DNA of 64,000 nucleotides from NCBI RefSeq assembly GCF_900188415.1, contig NZ_FZNV01000003.1, positions 558,001 to 622,000 on the forward strand, read 5' to 3'. Source of the DNA: Maribacter sedimenticola (GTDB lineage: Bacteria; Bacteroidota; Bacteroidia; Flavobacteriales; Flavobacteriaceae). Of the stretch, positions 26,981 through 35,556 are shown in pieces. The position numbers and the translations under genes were made by a program. Position 1 is the first letter of the stretch. Each line of letters opens with the position of its first letter. Under the pieces are notes generated by a model. It searched no databases and had not been told where the DNA came from. It saw nothing but the letters and a program-made list of their open reading frames with translations.

Positions 26981-27748
26981 ATGGTCACTACACGAAAGAA
27001 TGGAAGCTTATATACGCGAATAAACGGTAAGGTCGCCGAAGTGGAATTTGGCCATCCGGCTAGTAATTCATTTGTATCCGAGTTGTTGGAACGACTTACG
27101 AATACTATCGACGAACTATCTGAAAATGATGGTATTTCCGTAATTCTTTTAAAGTCCGAAGGTGAGAAAGCGTTCTGTGCAGGTGCTTCTTTTGATGAAT
27201 TATTGGAAGTGACCACCCTAGAGGAAGGTAAGGCTTTTTTTAGCGGTTTCGCCCATGTTATAAACGCCATGCGCAAGTGCAAAAAAATTATTGTAGGCCG
27301 TGTTCACGGTAAGACCGTAGGGGGCGGTGTAGGTCTGGCCGCAGCGTGCGATTATGTTTTTGCCAATGTAGATTCATCCATAAAACTATCGGAATTAAGT
27401 ATTGGTATTGCGCCCTTGGTAATTGCCCCAGCAGTAGAACGAAAAATAGGCAAAGCAGCCTTGGCAGAATTGTCCTTGGCTCCTACAGATTGGAAAAATG
27501 CATATTGGGCCCAAGAAAAAGGATTGTTTTCCAAAGTTTATGAAACGGCACAGGAAATGGATAAGGAACTAGAATTTTATATCCACAAATTAGCCAGCTA
27601 TCATCCTGATGCATTAACGGAGTGGAAGACCGTGTTATGGGAAGGAACGGACCATTGGGACGTTCTATTGAAGGAGAGAGCTGCTATAACCGGTAAATTG
27701 GCACTTTCGGAATTTACCAGAAACGCATTATCAAAATTTAAAAAATAA
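26981..27748 (+). CDS. Enoyl-CoA hydratase/isomerase family protein
   Basis: The 255-residue crotonase-fold protein has the oxyanion-hole segments FCAGASFDEL (about 66-75) and GKTVGGGVGLAAACDYVFA (about 110-128). Downstream, KLSELSIGIAP replaces the usual F-x-x-P-E-x-x-x-G stretch; Glu in SELSIGI could be one catalytic acid. It acts on acyl-CoA thioesters in the cytosol. The exact reaction (hydration, isomerisation or other) is not predictable. It is in the same direction as the MATE gene with a short gap. Confidence 0.85.
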   Translation: MVTTRKNGSLYTRINGKVAEVEFGHPASNSFVSELLERLTNTIDELSENDGISVILLKSEGEKAFCAGASFDELLEVTTLEEGKAFFSGFAHVINAMRKCKKIIVGRVHGKTVGGGVGLAAACDYVFANVDSSIKLSELSIGIAPLVIAPAVERKIGKAALAELSLAPTDWKNAYWAQEKGLFSKVYETAQEMDKELEFYIHKLASYHPDALTEWKTVLWEGTDHWDVLLKERAAITGKLALSEFTRNALSKFKK

Positions 27749-27793
27749 ACAATAAGCGCCACGCGCATTCGTTCTTTCCCTAAAATAGTTCTT

Positions 27794-27907
27794 ATGGAAA
27801 TTTTTCAATTATTAAACGGAAACCTAGTTTTTCCAATTTTGGCACTTCTAGTAGTGGTTATCTATTTTGTGAATAAAATACGTGCCAATAGAAAATTTAA
27901 AAGATAA
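27794..27907 (+). CDS. Small single-pass membrane protein (37 residues)
   Basis: ATG 27794 opens a 37-codon frame: a short N-terminus, one hydrophobic helix (FPILALLVVVIYFV, about residues 13-26) and a basic tail (NKIRANRKFKR). The layout obeys the positive-inside rule for an N-out protein. It is not recognised as a known family. Confidence 0.5.
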   Translation: MEIFQLLNGNLVFPILALLVVVIYFVNKIRANRKFKR

Positions 27908-27955
27908 AGACACGCAACGTTTATAAGAAATTGCATCTTTTATAAAAATTTGACA

Positions 27956-28384
27956 ATGGTTTATAAATTCTTAAGTTTTGCTTTTTTCATTTTCATTGCA
28001 TCATGCTCCAATACCGATGATACTGTAAAAGAGGATTGTAGTGAAAATACAGTTTGTACCCAAAATTTTGTTACGATAGGGGTTACCGTAAAAGATGCGT
28101 CTGGCGTAAATGTACCGCTTGATCGTTTTAAGGTTGTGGATACAAAGACAGATGAAGATATTACCCTGGTGCAAAACCAAGAAGAATTTGAGGATTATGC
28201 CAAAGACGGGTATTACCCTATTTTCAATGATGCCTACAGACTTGATTACCAAAACCAGACCACTACCATTGCCTTTATAGGGTATAACGCTGATAAAGAA
28301 ATTGTAAACGAAGAATTTACAGTAGGCGCGGACTGCTGCCATGTACTTCTAATTTCGGGCAATACGGATATTATCATTGACTGA
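27956..28384 (+). CDS. Hypothetical lipoprotein
   Basis: From ATG 27956 (preferred to a TTG two codons upstream) the product is 142 residues with a lipoprotein signal and Cys17 (FIASCSN). The mature part has paired Cys residues near the start (CSENTVC) and near the end (DCCHV), which could form disulphides. A calcium- or carbohydrate-binding beta-sandwich is possible but nothing specific is recognised. Similar short lipoproteins are widespread in flavobacteria. Confidence 0.7.
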   Translation: MVYKFLSFAFFIFIASCSNTDDTVKEDCSENTVCTQNFVTIGVTVKDASGVNVPLDRFKVVDTKTDEDITLVQNQEEFEDYAKDGYYPIFNDAYRLDYQNQTTTIAFIGYNADKEIVNEEFTVGADCCHVLLISGNTDIIID

Positions 28385-28415
28385 TCCCAAACTATAATTG
28401 CTTTTAAAGATTCCC

Positions 28416-28423
28416 TACCTTTG
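28416..28423 (+). promoter_or_regulatory. -7 box before the QueD-like gene
   Basis: TACCTTTG matches TAnnTTTG exactly and lies 17 bases before the ATG at 28441, so the transcript would have a leader of only about 10 bases. A TTG at 28398-28400 is 15 bases upstream, a little closer than the usual -33 spacing. Confidence 0.5.
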
Positions 28424-28440
28424 CCATTTAATTGTAGGCT

Positions 28441-28890
28441 ATGAGCAACATACGTATTACCAAACAGTTTAATTTTGAAACAGGTCATGCGCTTTTTGGT
28501 TATGATGGTAAATGCAGAAATGTACATGGCCATAGTTATAAACTATCCGTAACCGTTATAGGTACGCCCATTACGGATACTTCGCACGTTAAATTAGGAA
28601 TGGTCATTGATTTTGGCGACCTGAAAAAAATCGTAAAGGAGGAAATTGTGGATAAATTTGACCATGCTACCGTTTTCAATAAGAATACACCCCATGTAGA
28701 GTTGGCCAAGGAATTAACGGATCGCGGGCACAACGTTATCTTGGCAGACTATCAACCTACCAGTGAGAATATGGTCATTGATTTTGCCGCAAAAATTAAA
28801 TCAAGACTTCCAGAAAACATCACATTGTTCTCATTGAAATTACAGGAAACCGATTCTTCATTCGCAGAATGGTTTGCCAGTGATAATTAA
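28441..28890 (+). CDS. queD: 6-carboxytetrahydropterin synthase / 6-pyruvoyltetrahydropterin synthase homologue
   Basis: The 149-residue protein has the zinc-binding histidines of the PTPS/QueD family: His16 in FETGHALFG and the HGHSY pair near residue 30. CRNVHGHSY carries the catalytic Cys upstream of the metal His, as in QueD. KLQETDSSFAEWF is the conserved C-terminal Glu motif. QueD makes 6-carboxy-5,6,7,8-tetrahydropterin for queuosine; eukaryote-like PTPS members serve biopterin. The LFGYDG insertion is usual in Bacteroidota. No other queuosine gene is in the window, so the pathway is assigned by family only. Confidence 0.85.
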   Translation: MSNIRITKQFNFETGHALFGYDGKCRNVHGHSYKLSVTVIGTPITDTSHVKLGMVIDFGDLKKIVKEEIVDKFDHATVFNKNTPHVELAKELTDRGHNVILADYQPTSENMVIDFAAKIKSRLPENITLFSLKLQETDSSFAEWFASDN

Positions 28891-28973
28891 TTTTATCAAA
28901 ATTTAATCCAAAACACTGTTTTCATCTTTCAATAATGTGTTATTTTAAGGGTAATCCCTTAATTTACAATGAC

Positions 28974-29960
28974 ATGGTCAAACATCATATTTACTGGTGG
29001 AATCTTGAAAATTTGTTCGACATTGAAAATTCACCCCGTAGAAGCCAATTTTTAAACGATCATTTAGGGTCTGAGCTCCATGGGTGGAATACCAATATCC
29101 TAAACAAAAAAATTACTAATCTCACCTCTATTATTTCGCAGTTTAACGATAACCAAGGCCCTGATATTTTGGGTGTCTGCGAGGTAGAGAACGAATTTGT
29201 AATTGAATTGTTGATCACCGCAATGAACGTTGCCCTTAACAGGCAATACGCTTTTGTTATTTCGGAAAGTGAGGACAAGCGTGGAATAGATACGGCCCTG
29301 ATCTATGATACCGAAAAATACGGTCCTGAACAACTTACTTTCAGCCTACGCATTATTAAAAGAAATAGTACCAGGGATTTATTTCAGGTGCATATAAATA
29401 CCGCTAACGGAAATAAGTTAATCTGTATTTTGAACCATTGGCCATCACGGTCCGGTGGTGAACTTACCAGTGAGCCCTTTAGGATCATGGTTGCAGAAAA
29501 TTTATCCTATTGGATAGAGCGCATCTATGAGGAACAAGGAGATGATGCCGCAATTCTCTTAATGGGAGACTTTAACGATAATCCTTTTAACAAATCTATT
29601 ACCAATTACTTAATGGCAATTAACAATAAGGCCTTGGTCAAAAGTAACCGTGTGCGACTTAAATACTTTTATAACGTAATGCATAGGTTTATGGATGACC
29701 AAATAGGCACTTTTGTTTTTGGTAATGAATATAACCTTTTGGACCAATTTATGGTTTCAAAAAGTATCCTTTCCGAAAAACCGACGTTACCATTTAAATT
29801 AAGTTCCTCAGCTATAGTAGATTTTCCGGAACTTACATCCGGCTCTTACAATAAACCCGTTAAGTTTGGCAGACCCAATGCCTCAAAATTTAATCTAAAT
29901 GGATATAGCGATCACTTGCCCATAAAAATCGTTCTCAGTGAAAAAGCTTTAACCTGGTAG
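28974..29960 (+). CDS. Endonuclease/exonuclease/phosphatase family protein
   Basis: From ATG 28974 the product is 328 residues; an earlier ATG at 28935 would add 13 residues not expected in the family. Motifs of the EEP superfamily are present: WWNLENLFD at the start, GVCEVENE (metal Glu), LNHWPSRSGG, MGDFNDNP (Asp/Asn) and SDHLPIKI (catalytic Asp-His). Members cleave nucleic acids or phosphomonoesters. No signal peptide is seen. It stands alone between queD and lpxH on the same strand. Confidence 0.85.
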   Translation: MVKHHIYWWNLENLFDIENSPRRSQFLNDHLGSELHGWNTNILNKKITNLTSIISQFNDNQGPDILGVCEVENEFVIELLITAMNVALNRQYAFVISESEDKRGIDTALIYDTEKYGPEQLTFSLRIIKRNSTRDLFQVHINTANGNKLICILNHWPSRSGGELTSEPFRIMVAENLSYWIERIYEEQGDDAAILLMGDFNDNPFNKSITNYLMAINNKALVKSNRVRLKYFYNVMHRFMDDQIGTFVFGNEYNLLDQFMVSKSILSEKPTLPFKLSSSAIVDFPELTSGSYNKPVKFGRPNASKFNLNGYSDHLPIKIVLSEKALTW

Positions 29961-30044
29961 CAAGACAGCTTTGGTCAACTTGGTAGCATATAAAAACAAA
30001 TACCTGATTTATACGCAAAACAGTTTTTATATATTTACATCCGC

Positions 30045-30812
30045 ATGACGAACATTGAACTTCCAAAAGGGAAAAAAGTATATTTTGCGAGTGACAACCA
30101 CCTTGGTGCCCCTACTATGGAGCAGAGCAAGGTTAGGGAGTTGAAATTTGTTCATTGGCTGGAGACCATTAAAGCTGATGCCCGAGTAATTTTCCTAATG
30201 GGAGATTTATTCGATTTTTGGTTTGAGTACAATACCGTTATCCCTAAAGGCTTTACGAGAACCCTGGGCAAATTGGCAGAATTATCCGATGCCGGCATAG
30301 CCATTCATTATTTTGTTGGCAACCATGATTTATGGATGAACGGGTATTTTGAGGAGGAACTAAATATACCGGTCTATCATTCACCCCAACAATATCTAAT
30401 CAATAATACTTCATTTTTTATAGGGCATGGAGATGGTCTGGGACCACACGATAAAGGCTATAAAAGAATGAAAAAACTTTTTACCAACCCCTTGGCCAAA
30501 TGGTTCTTTAAATGGCTACATCCTGATATTGGTGTGCGATTGGCCCAATATTTTTCCGTAAAGAATAAATTGATTTCCGGTGATGATGATGCCACGTATT
30601 TGGGCGATGATAAAGAATGGCTGGTACAATACGCCCACAGAAAACTGGAGAACCAACATTTTGATCATTTTATATTTGGTCACAGGCACCTTCCTTTAGA
30701 GATACCTTTAAATGAAAATGCTACATACACCAACCTTGGTGATTGGGTCAATTTTTATACGTATGCCGAGTTTGACGGTATACACCTGTCTTTAAAAAAG
30801 TTTGCGGAATAA
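30045..30812 (+). CDS. lpxH: UDP-2,3-diacylglucosamine pyrophosphohydrolase (LpxH-like)
   Basis: The 255-residue calcineurin-type phosphoesterase carries all metal-binding motifs in order: SDNHLG, MGDLFDFW, VGNHD, IGHGDG and FGHRHLP. The spacing and the FDFWFEY segment match Bacteroidota LpxH, which hydrolyses UDP-2,3-diacylglucosamine to lipid X in lipid A synthesis at the inner membrane face. No neighbouring lpx gene is seen, which is normal for this enzyme. Confidence 0.87.
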   Translation: MTNIELPKGKKVYFASDNHLGAPTMEQSKVRELKFVHWLETIKADARVIFLMGDLFDFWFEYNTVIPKGFTRTLGKLAELSDAGIAIHYFVGNHDLWMNGYFEEELNIPVYHSPQQYLINNTSFFIGHGDGLGPHDKGYKRMKKLFTNPLAKWFFKWLHPDIGVRLAQYFSVKNKLISGDDDATYLGDDKEWLVQYAHRKLENQHFDHFIFGHRHLPLEIPLNENATYTNLGDWVNFYTYAEFDGIHLSLKKFAE

Positions 30813-30845
30813 GTATATTGCCCACAGAAAATTTGCCCATACAAC

Positions 30846-31050
30846 ATGTAATACTTTTCTTACAACGTATTCTTACATGTTCACAACAATAGTTTTATAA
30901 AAAAACATCTATTCCATAAATTTACAGTGTTGTTATTTAAGTATTTATGTTCCAAATCTAATTATTACCTACAAATTCCCCCGTTTAAGATTCCAAATCT
31001 TAAAAATTACCTACAGTAAAGAAAAGTCCCTAAAATAGGGGCTTTTCTTT
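30846..31050 (+). ncRNA. Small-RNA-like unit, copy 1
   Basis: This is the first of two similar roughly 200-base units (second at 31230-31432). Both have the identical 24-base block at 30879-30902, a -7-like TAAATTTA 15 bases later (30917-30924), a body of about 115 bases with two CCAAATCT...TACCTACA repeats around a CCCCCG run, and a terminator. No frame is conserved between copies, so a transcribed non-coding RNA starting near 30931 is likely. The family was not recognised. Confidence 0.6.
31022..31050 (+). terminator. Terminator of small-RNA unit copy 1
   Basis: AAAAGTCCCTA and TAGGGGCTTTT form a stem with an AAA-type loop, followed by a pyrimidine tail CTTT. Confidence 0.75.
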
Positions 31051-31229
31051 GTTCAATAATTTGACTAATACTACAGAAAAAAGGAGGCACAGAATTGTTA
31101 ACCTGCAGGTATGCCTATAAATATTTACCCCAAACTAGCGATATGAAAACTATATAAAATACAACAGTTATTTACATATGTATTCTTACAAAAAGTAACC
31201 TACTGTCCATTTCAAAAGCACTAAACAAT

Positions 31230-31432
31230 GTGTAATCCTTTTCTTACAACATAATTTAAGGTGTTCACAACAATAGTTTTATAAAATTGGCACAACCCTA
31301 TATCTTTACTTTGTTGTTAGTTTAATGGTTGATTCCCAAATCTTCAATTACCTACAAGTTCCCCCGCTTAAGTACCCAAATCTTGAGCACTACCTACAAT
31401 AAAAAAAGCCCTGTAAAAAAGGGCTTTTTTTA
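31230..31432 (+). ncRNA. Small-RNA-like unit, copy 2
   Basis: It repeats the layout of copy 1: the same 24-base block at 31263-31286, TATCTTTA 15 bases later (31301-31308), the body with CCAAATCT...TACCTACAA twice and a CCCCCG run, then a terminator. Body residues differ at scattered places while the repeated motifs are kept, suggesting selection on the RNA. The predicted transcript would run from about 31315 to 31431. Confidence 0.6.
31401..31431. terminator. Bidirectional terminator (small-RNA copy 2 and the MFS gene)
   Basis: AAAAAAAGCCC and GGGCTTTTTTT surround a TGTAAAAAA loop. It ends small-RNA copy 2 on the plus strand and lies 20 bases beyond the stop of the MFS gene on the minus strand. 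Confidence 0.85.
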
Positions 31433-31450
31433 TAACTAACAATTCAGTTT

Positions 31451-32713
31451 TTATTTTTCATGCTCATCTATATCTTTTTGAAGGTCCAGTTTACGAAAAC
31501 CTGGAGATACAATTGCCGTAAGACCAACGGTCAAAAGTGTCATGGTTCCTCCAAATACAACTGCGGTAACCGTACCCATTAATTTAGCTGTAACACCACT
31601 TTCAAACGCACCTAGTTCATTGGACGAACCCACAAACATTGAATTTACAGATGCTACACGACCACGCATATTGTCAGGTGTTTTTAATTGTAAGATCGTT
31701 TGCCTAATAATCATGGAAACCCCATCTACCGCTCCACTAATAAACAAGGCAATAACGGATAACCAAAAATAGGTAGACAAGCCAAAAACGATCATACAGA
31801 CCCCAAAACCAAATACGGCCAATAGCAATTTTTTACCCGCATTTTTGTGTAAAGGAAAACGTGTGGAACCAAGCATAGTAATGGCCGCCCCTACGGCAGG
31901 TGCCGCCCTCAATACCCCAAAACCTTCAGAACCTACATGCAATATATCTTGGGCGAAAATTGGTAACAAGGCTACCGCGCCACCAAATAAAACCGCGATC
32001 ATATCCAAGGTCAAAGCTCCCAATACCGCCCTGGTCTTAAAAACAAAGCTCAACCCTTCCTTTAAACTTTCAAAGACGGGCTCACCAATTTTAGGATTTA
32101 AAATTGGTTTCCTGGATATATTGAACAATGCGGTCAATGCCAAAAGTGAAAACCCGAATATGACACACATAGACCAATGTACACCTATTAAACTTATTGA
32201 AAAACCTGCCAAGGCCGGGCCTAATACCGCAGCCATTTGCCATGTTGTACTACTCCATGTAGCAGCATTGGGATATATCTTCTTGGGAACAATTAAGGCA
32301 ATCAATGAAAATATTGTGGGACCTAAAAAAGCACGTACCAAACCACCAAAAAAAACTAAAGTATAAATGCCATATAAAATGGTCTTGGTTTCATAGGTTT
32401 CCAAGACGGAAGGCAGACTTAATATAAATAACCCAAAACTAATTACGGAGAAACCAAATATACATTTCATCAGTAGATTTCGCTTTTCTTTTTGATCTAC
32501 TATATGACCTGCAAAAAGTGCCATACCCACCGCAGGTATTACCTCCATTAAACCTATAATCCCCAAGGACAAGGGGTCTTTGGTAATGGTATAGACCTGC
32601 CATTCTATAACAATGAATTGCATAGACCATGCAAAAACCATTGCAAAACGAACCAGAAGAAAAATATTGAATTCCCTAAACCTTAAGGCAGCATACGGGT
32701 CATTTACATTCAT
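31451..32713 (-). CDS. MFS transporter
   Basis: The 420-residue protein has about 11-12 hydrophobic helices, a cytoplasmic loop motif with VDQKEKRNLL between helices 2 and 3, and the segment DGVSMIIRQTILQLKTPDNMRGRVASVN, typical of MFS_3/enterobactin-exporter-like (EntS) proteins. It probably exports a small molecule, perhaps a siderophore or drug; no partner gene indicates which. It is monocistronic with a downstream terminator. Confidence 0.85.
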   Translation of the reverse strand: MNVNDPYAALRFREFNIFLLVRFAMVFAWSMQFIVIEWQVYTITKDPLSLGIIGLMEVIPAVGMALFAGHIVDQKEKRNLLMKCIFGFSVISFGLFILSLPSVLETYETKTILYGIYTLVFFGGLVRAFLGPTIFSLIALIVPKKIYPNAATWSSTTWQMAAVLGPALAGFSISLIGVHWSMCVIFGFSLLALTALFNISRKPILNPKIGEPVFESLKEGLSFVFKTRAVLGALTLDMIAVLFGGAVALLPIFAQDILHVGSEGFGVLRAAPAVGAAITMLGSTRFPLHKNAGKKLLLAVFGFGVCMIVFGLSTYFWLSVIALFISGAVDGVSMIIRQTILQLKTPDNMRGRVASVNSMFVGSSNELGAFESGVTAKLMGTVTAVVFGGTMTLLTVGLTAIVSPGFRKLDLQKDIDEHEK

Positions 32714-32819
32714 AGGGTAAGCGCTAATTAAACATCAAAGATATTTAATAAATAATGTGCAGTTTAAGGAAGTTGAAACTTATTTAATGCAATTTTGCTT
32801 TCTAAAAAAACAAATGAAA

Positions 32820-33185
32820 TTAGCTTATTCCTATATCGTTGAAGTAGGCATCTAGTTGTATTTTGAATAATGTGCCGTCTATTAAATCCTTTATTTTTAA
32901 TGCTTCGGTATAACTTACGGCAAACGACACTTGATGTGCCGGCGAGTTCAGCAATAACGACCTGCATTCGCCTTTAATTTGGCAGTCATTACACAAATTA
33001 CCGTTACCGCTCTGCAACGTATCATGTATACATTTTGAAAAATAGTGTATTTCCTTTTTGGTAAGCAATAAACCCGTATCCCTAAAGATTATTTGGACCT
33101 TATTGGTTTTGCTGGGTTTTTCCGGTTTCCATTTAAAAGCAATACCGTATTCATTTTGGTAAATGGGCGTTATATCGTTCATCAT
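32820..33185 (-). CDS. Conserved hypothetical protein
   Basis: The 121-residue protein is soluble, with four Cys residues in the middle (KCIHDT, then LCNDCQIKGECRSLL), of which a C-x2-C-x5-C cluster could bind a metal. It resembles small uncharacterised proteins that occur widely in Flavobacteriaceae, but no function is known to me. The start may be either of two adjacent ATG codons. Confidence 0.65.
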   Translation of the reverse strand: MMNDITPIYQNEYGIAFKWKPEKPSKTNKVQIIFRDTGLLLTKKEIHYFSKCIHDTLQSGNGNLCNDCQIKGECRSLLLNSPAHQVSFAVSYTEALKIKDLIDGTLFKIQLDAYFNDIGIS

Positions 33186-33379
33186 TTTCTACATATTTCA
33201 TATAAATATATTAAATTTATTTAGACTCAATATAAATAGTGTGATTTATTTCCCATAATCGACCTACTTAATAAACTATAAACGGCAATTTATTGATGAA
33301 TTTTTGAAATTAATAACAGCAAATAACCCATAGCTAATAGTAAAACTATGCGTATTCTTAAAATTATAATGCGCCAGAC

Positions 33380-35068
33380 TTATTTAATATCCCTTATTTT
33401 TAATTGTAGACTTACCGTACCTTGCCACTCATTTTCATCAATGGAGAAAACAACATCAAAAGGTTTTCTACCCGTTACCAGCGATAATTTATCTCCTAAA
33501 TTAAAACCAATACCGTCAATTTTATAACTGTCCTGCTGTACTACCGCTACCTTTAAATGTGCACCATTGGCCCCGACCCCTTTTGCATAACCTGTGTCCG
33601 CCACATTTTCCGCCATAAATACAGGTGACATATTCCCTGGACCGAAAGGAGCAAATTGCTTTAATATGCGCATTAATTTTGGTGTTATCTGCTTAAGGGT
33701 AATTTTGGAATCAATAGTTATTTCCGGGGTAAGTAAATGCGGCTCTATAGTTTCCTTGACCACCTTCTCAAACTGATGTTTAAAATTATGGTACTGCTCT
33801 TCCAATAAAGTGAGACCCGCTGCGTATTTATGTCCTCCAAATTGTTCTATATAATCTGCACACCCCTCCAATGCGTTGTACACATCAAACCCTTTTACAG
33901 ATCTTGCGGAAGCCGCCAATTTGTCCCCGCTTTTTGTAAATACCAATGTAGGCCTGTAATAGGTTTCTATTAAACGTGAGGCAACAATGCCAATTACGCC
34001 CTTATGCCACGAATCATGATATACCACAGATGTAAAACCTTCTATTTCTCCGTTTTCCTTGATCTGGACCAATGCTTCTTCAGTTATGGATTTATCCAGA
34101 CCTTTTCTATCCGCATTGAATTTCTCTATTTCCGCAGCAAATCTTAAGGCCTGTCCCATATCGGTTTCTGTCAACAGATTTACGGCATGTTGCCCATGTT
34201 TCATTCTACCGGCAGCATTTATTCTAGGAGCAATAATGAACACAACATCTGTAATAGTAAGTTCCTTTTTATTGATTTGGTCAATTATAGCTTTAAAACC
34301 AATTCTAGGTTGCTGATTGATAACCTGTAGGCCATAAAAAGCCAATATTCGATTCTCCCCGGTTATCGGTACAATGTCCGCTCCAATTGCAGTTGCCACT
34401 AAATCAAGGTAATAGATTACATCATCTATAGTTTCACCTCTACGGGAGCCCAATGCCTGAATGAGCTTAAAACCAACACCACAACCACATAATTCATCAT
34501 ACGGATATGAACAATCTTCTCTTTTAGGGTCTAAGACAGCTACAGCACTTGGTAATATTGTACCAGGTCTATGGTGGTCACAAATAATAAAATCAATTCC
34601 TTTTTTTTGAGCATAGGCAACTTTATCTATCGCCTTTACCCCACAATCTAATGCAATGATCAGTGAAAAACCGTTGTCCTCGGCAAAGTCGATACCTTTA
34701 AAGGAAACCCCATACCCTTCATCATAGCGATCGGGAATATAGGTTGCCACATTTGGGTAATAACTTAACAGATAGGATGACATTAAAGCCACGGCCGTGG
34801 TACCATCAACATCATAATCTCCATACACTAAAATATTCTCACCATTGGCAATGGCTTCTTCAATTCTATGAACGGCAATATCCATATCCTTCATTAAAAA
34901 AGGATCATGAAGATCACTTAACTGTGGTCGAAAAAAATGCTTTGCCTCATCATAGGTAGATATACCTCTTTGCAACAACAATTGCGCCACCAAATCATCG
35001 ACCTTTAACGCATCGGCTAAAGCATTGATATCTTCTTGTTTTGGTTTCGGTTTAATTGTCCAGCGCAT
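33380..35068 (-). CDS. recJ: Single-stranded-DNA-specific exonuclease RecJ
   Basis: The 562-residue protein has the DHH-family core: DYDVDGTTAV (motif I), IALDCG, ICDHHRPG (DHH motif III), the RINAAGRMKHG segment, and the DHHA1 domain with SWHKGVIGIVASRL and GGHKYAAGL. A C-terminal OB domain follows (about 450-562). RecJ digests single-stranded DNA 5' to 3' in recombination and mismatch repair. Length is normal for Bacteroidota. It is followed upstream (higher coordinates) by the four-helix-bundle cassette. Confidence 0.95.
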   Translation of the reverse strand: MRWTIKPKPKQEDINALADALKVDDLVAQLLLQRGISTYDEAKHFFRPQLSDLHDPFLMKDMDIAVHRIEEAIANGENILVYGDYDVDGTTAVALMSSYLLSYYPNVATYIPDRYDEGYGVSFKGIDFAEDNGFSLIIALDCGVKAIDKVAYAQKKGIDFIICDHHRPGTILPSAVAVLDPKREDCSYPYDELCGCGVGFKLIQALGSRRGETIDDVIYYLDLVATAIGADIVPITGENRILAFYGLQVINQQPRIGFKAIIDQINKKELTITDVVFIIAPRINAAGRMKHGQHAVNLLTETDMGQALRFAAEIEKFNADRKGLDKSITEEALVQIKENGEIEGFTSVVYHDSWHKGVIGIVASRLIETYYRPTLVFTKSGDKLAASARSVKGFDVYNALEGCADYIEQFGGHKYAAGLTLLEEQYHNFKHQFEKVVKETIEPHLLTPEITIDSKITLKQITPKLMRILKQFAPFGPGNMSPVFMAENVADTGYAKGVGANGAHLKVAVVQQDSYKIDGIGFNLGDKLSLVTGRKPFDVVFSIDENEWQGTVSLQLKIRDIK

Positions 35069-35116
35069 GGTTTTAGTAATCAGTTTTCAGTAACAGTTGG
35101 CAGTTCTTTAAAAATC

Positions 35117-35143
35117 AAGTTCAAATACAAGTTTCAAGTTCAA
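35117..35143 (+). repeat. Left inverted repeat flanking the four-helix-bundle pseudogene
   Basis: These 27 bases pair with 35525-35551 as an inverted repeat with a single mismatch. The repeats lie just outside the coding region on both sides. Confidence 0.85.
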
Positions 35144-35154
35144 AAAACATCAAC

Positions 35155-35508
35155 TCAATTCTGCTTTTTGTTTTTAATAATTGTTGCTATAATTCTAATT
35201 AATTGTTCCAATTCATCTAGGAGTTCACCCCTTCTTACAGCATTACCATAATTAACTTTGGATAGTATCTTAAGATTGACTCTCGACTCCTTCAACTCTT
35301 TTAAAGAGATGGAAGCCTTATTGATATAATCCCTATCTGTATTTGTTCCTTATGCTTCGCCAAAATTTAGAGCTGAGCTACCGGCAGAACTTAATAATTG
35401 ATTTCCGTAATATTGACCCGTTAAATCTGAAGGTAAGTCTTTACAGAAAATAACAACAGTGGCAGCAAATTCGACTAATCTATCTTCTAAATCAAATTTT
35501 TTATCCAT
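35155..35508 (-). pseudogene. Four-helix-bundle (23S rRNA intervening-sequence / S23) protein, nonsense-mutated
   Basis: Read on the minus strand from ATG 35508, the 118-codon frame gives a four-helix-bundle/S23 protein (family starts with DLEDRLVEFA and has NFGEA, then GTNTDRDYINKAS and the end LIRIIATIIKNKKQ). A single in-frame TAA at 35350-35352 replaces the codon after NFGEA, where the family normally has Gln (CAA); one C-to-T change would explain it. The rest of the frame is intact. It is enclosed by 27-bp inverted repeats. S23 proteins occur in rRNA intervening sequences and as scattered chromosomal copies in flavobacteria; their function is poorly known. Confidence 0.85.
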
Positions 35509-35524
35509 CAATTAATCTTTAAGC

Positions 35525-35551
35525 TTGAGCTTGAAACTTGTATTTGAACTT
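35525..35551 (+). repeat. Right inverted repeat flanking the four-helix-bundle pseudogene
   Basis: Reverse complement of 35117-35143 with 26 of 27 bases matching. The two repeats define a 435-bp unit including themselves. Confidence 0.85.
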
Positions 35552-35556
35552 TATTT

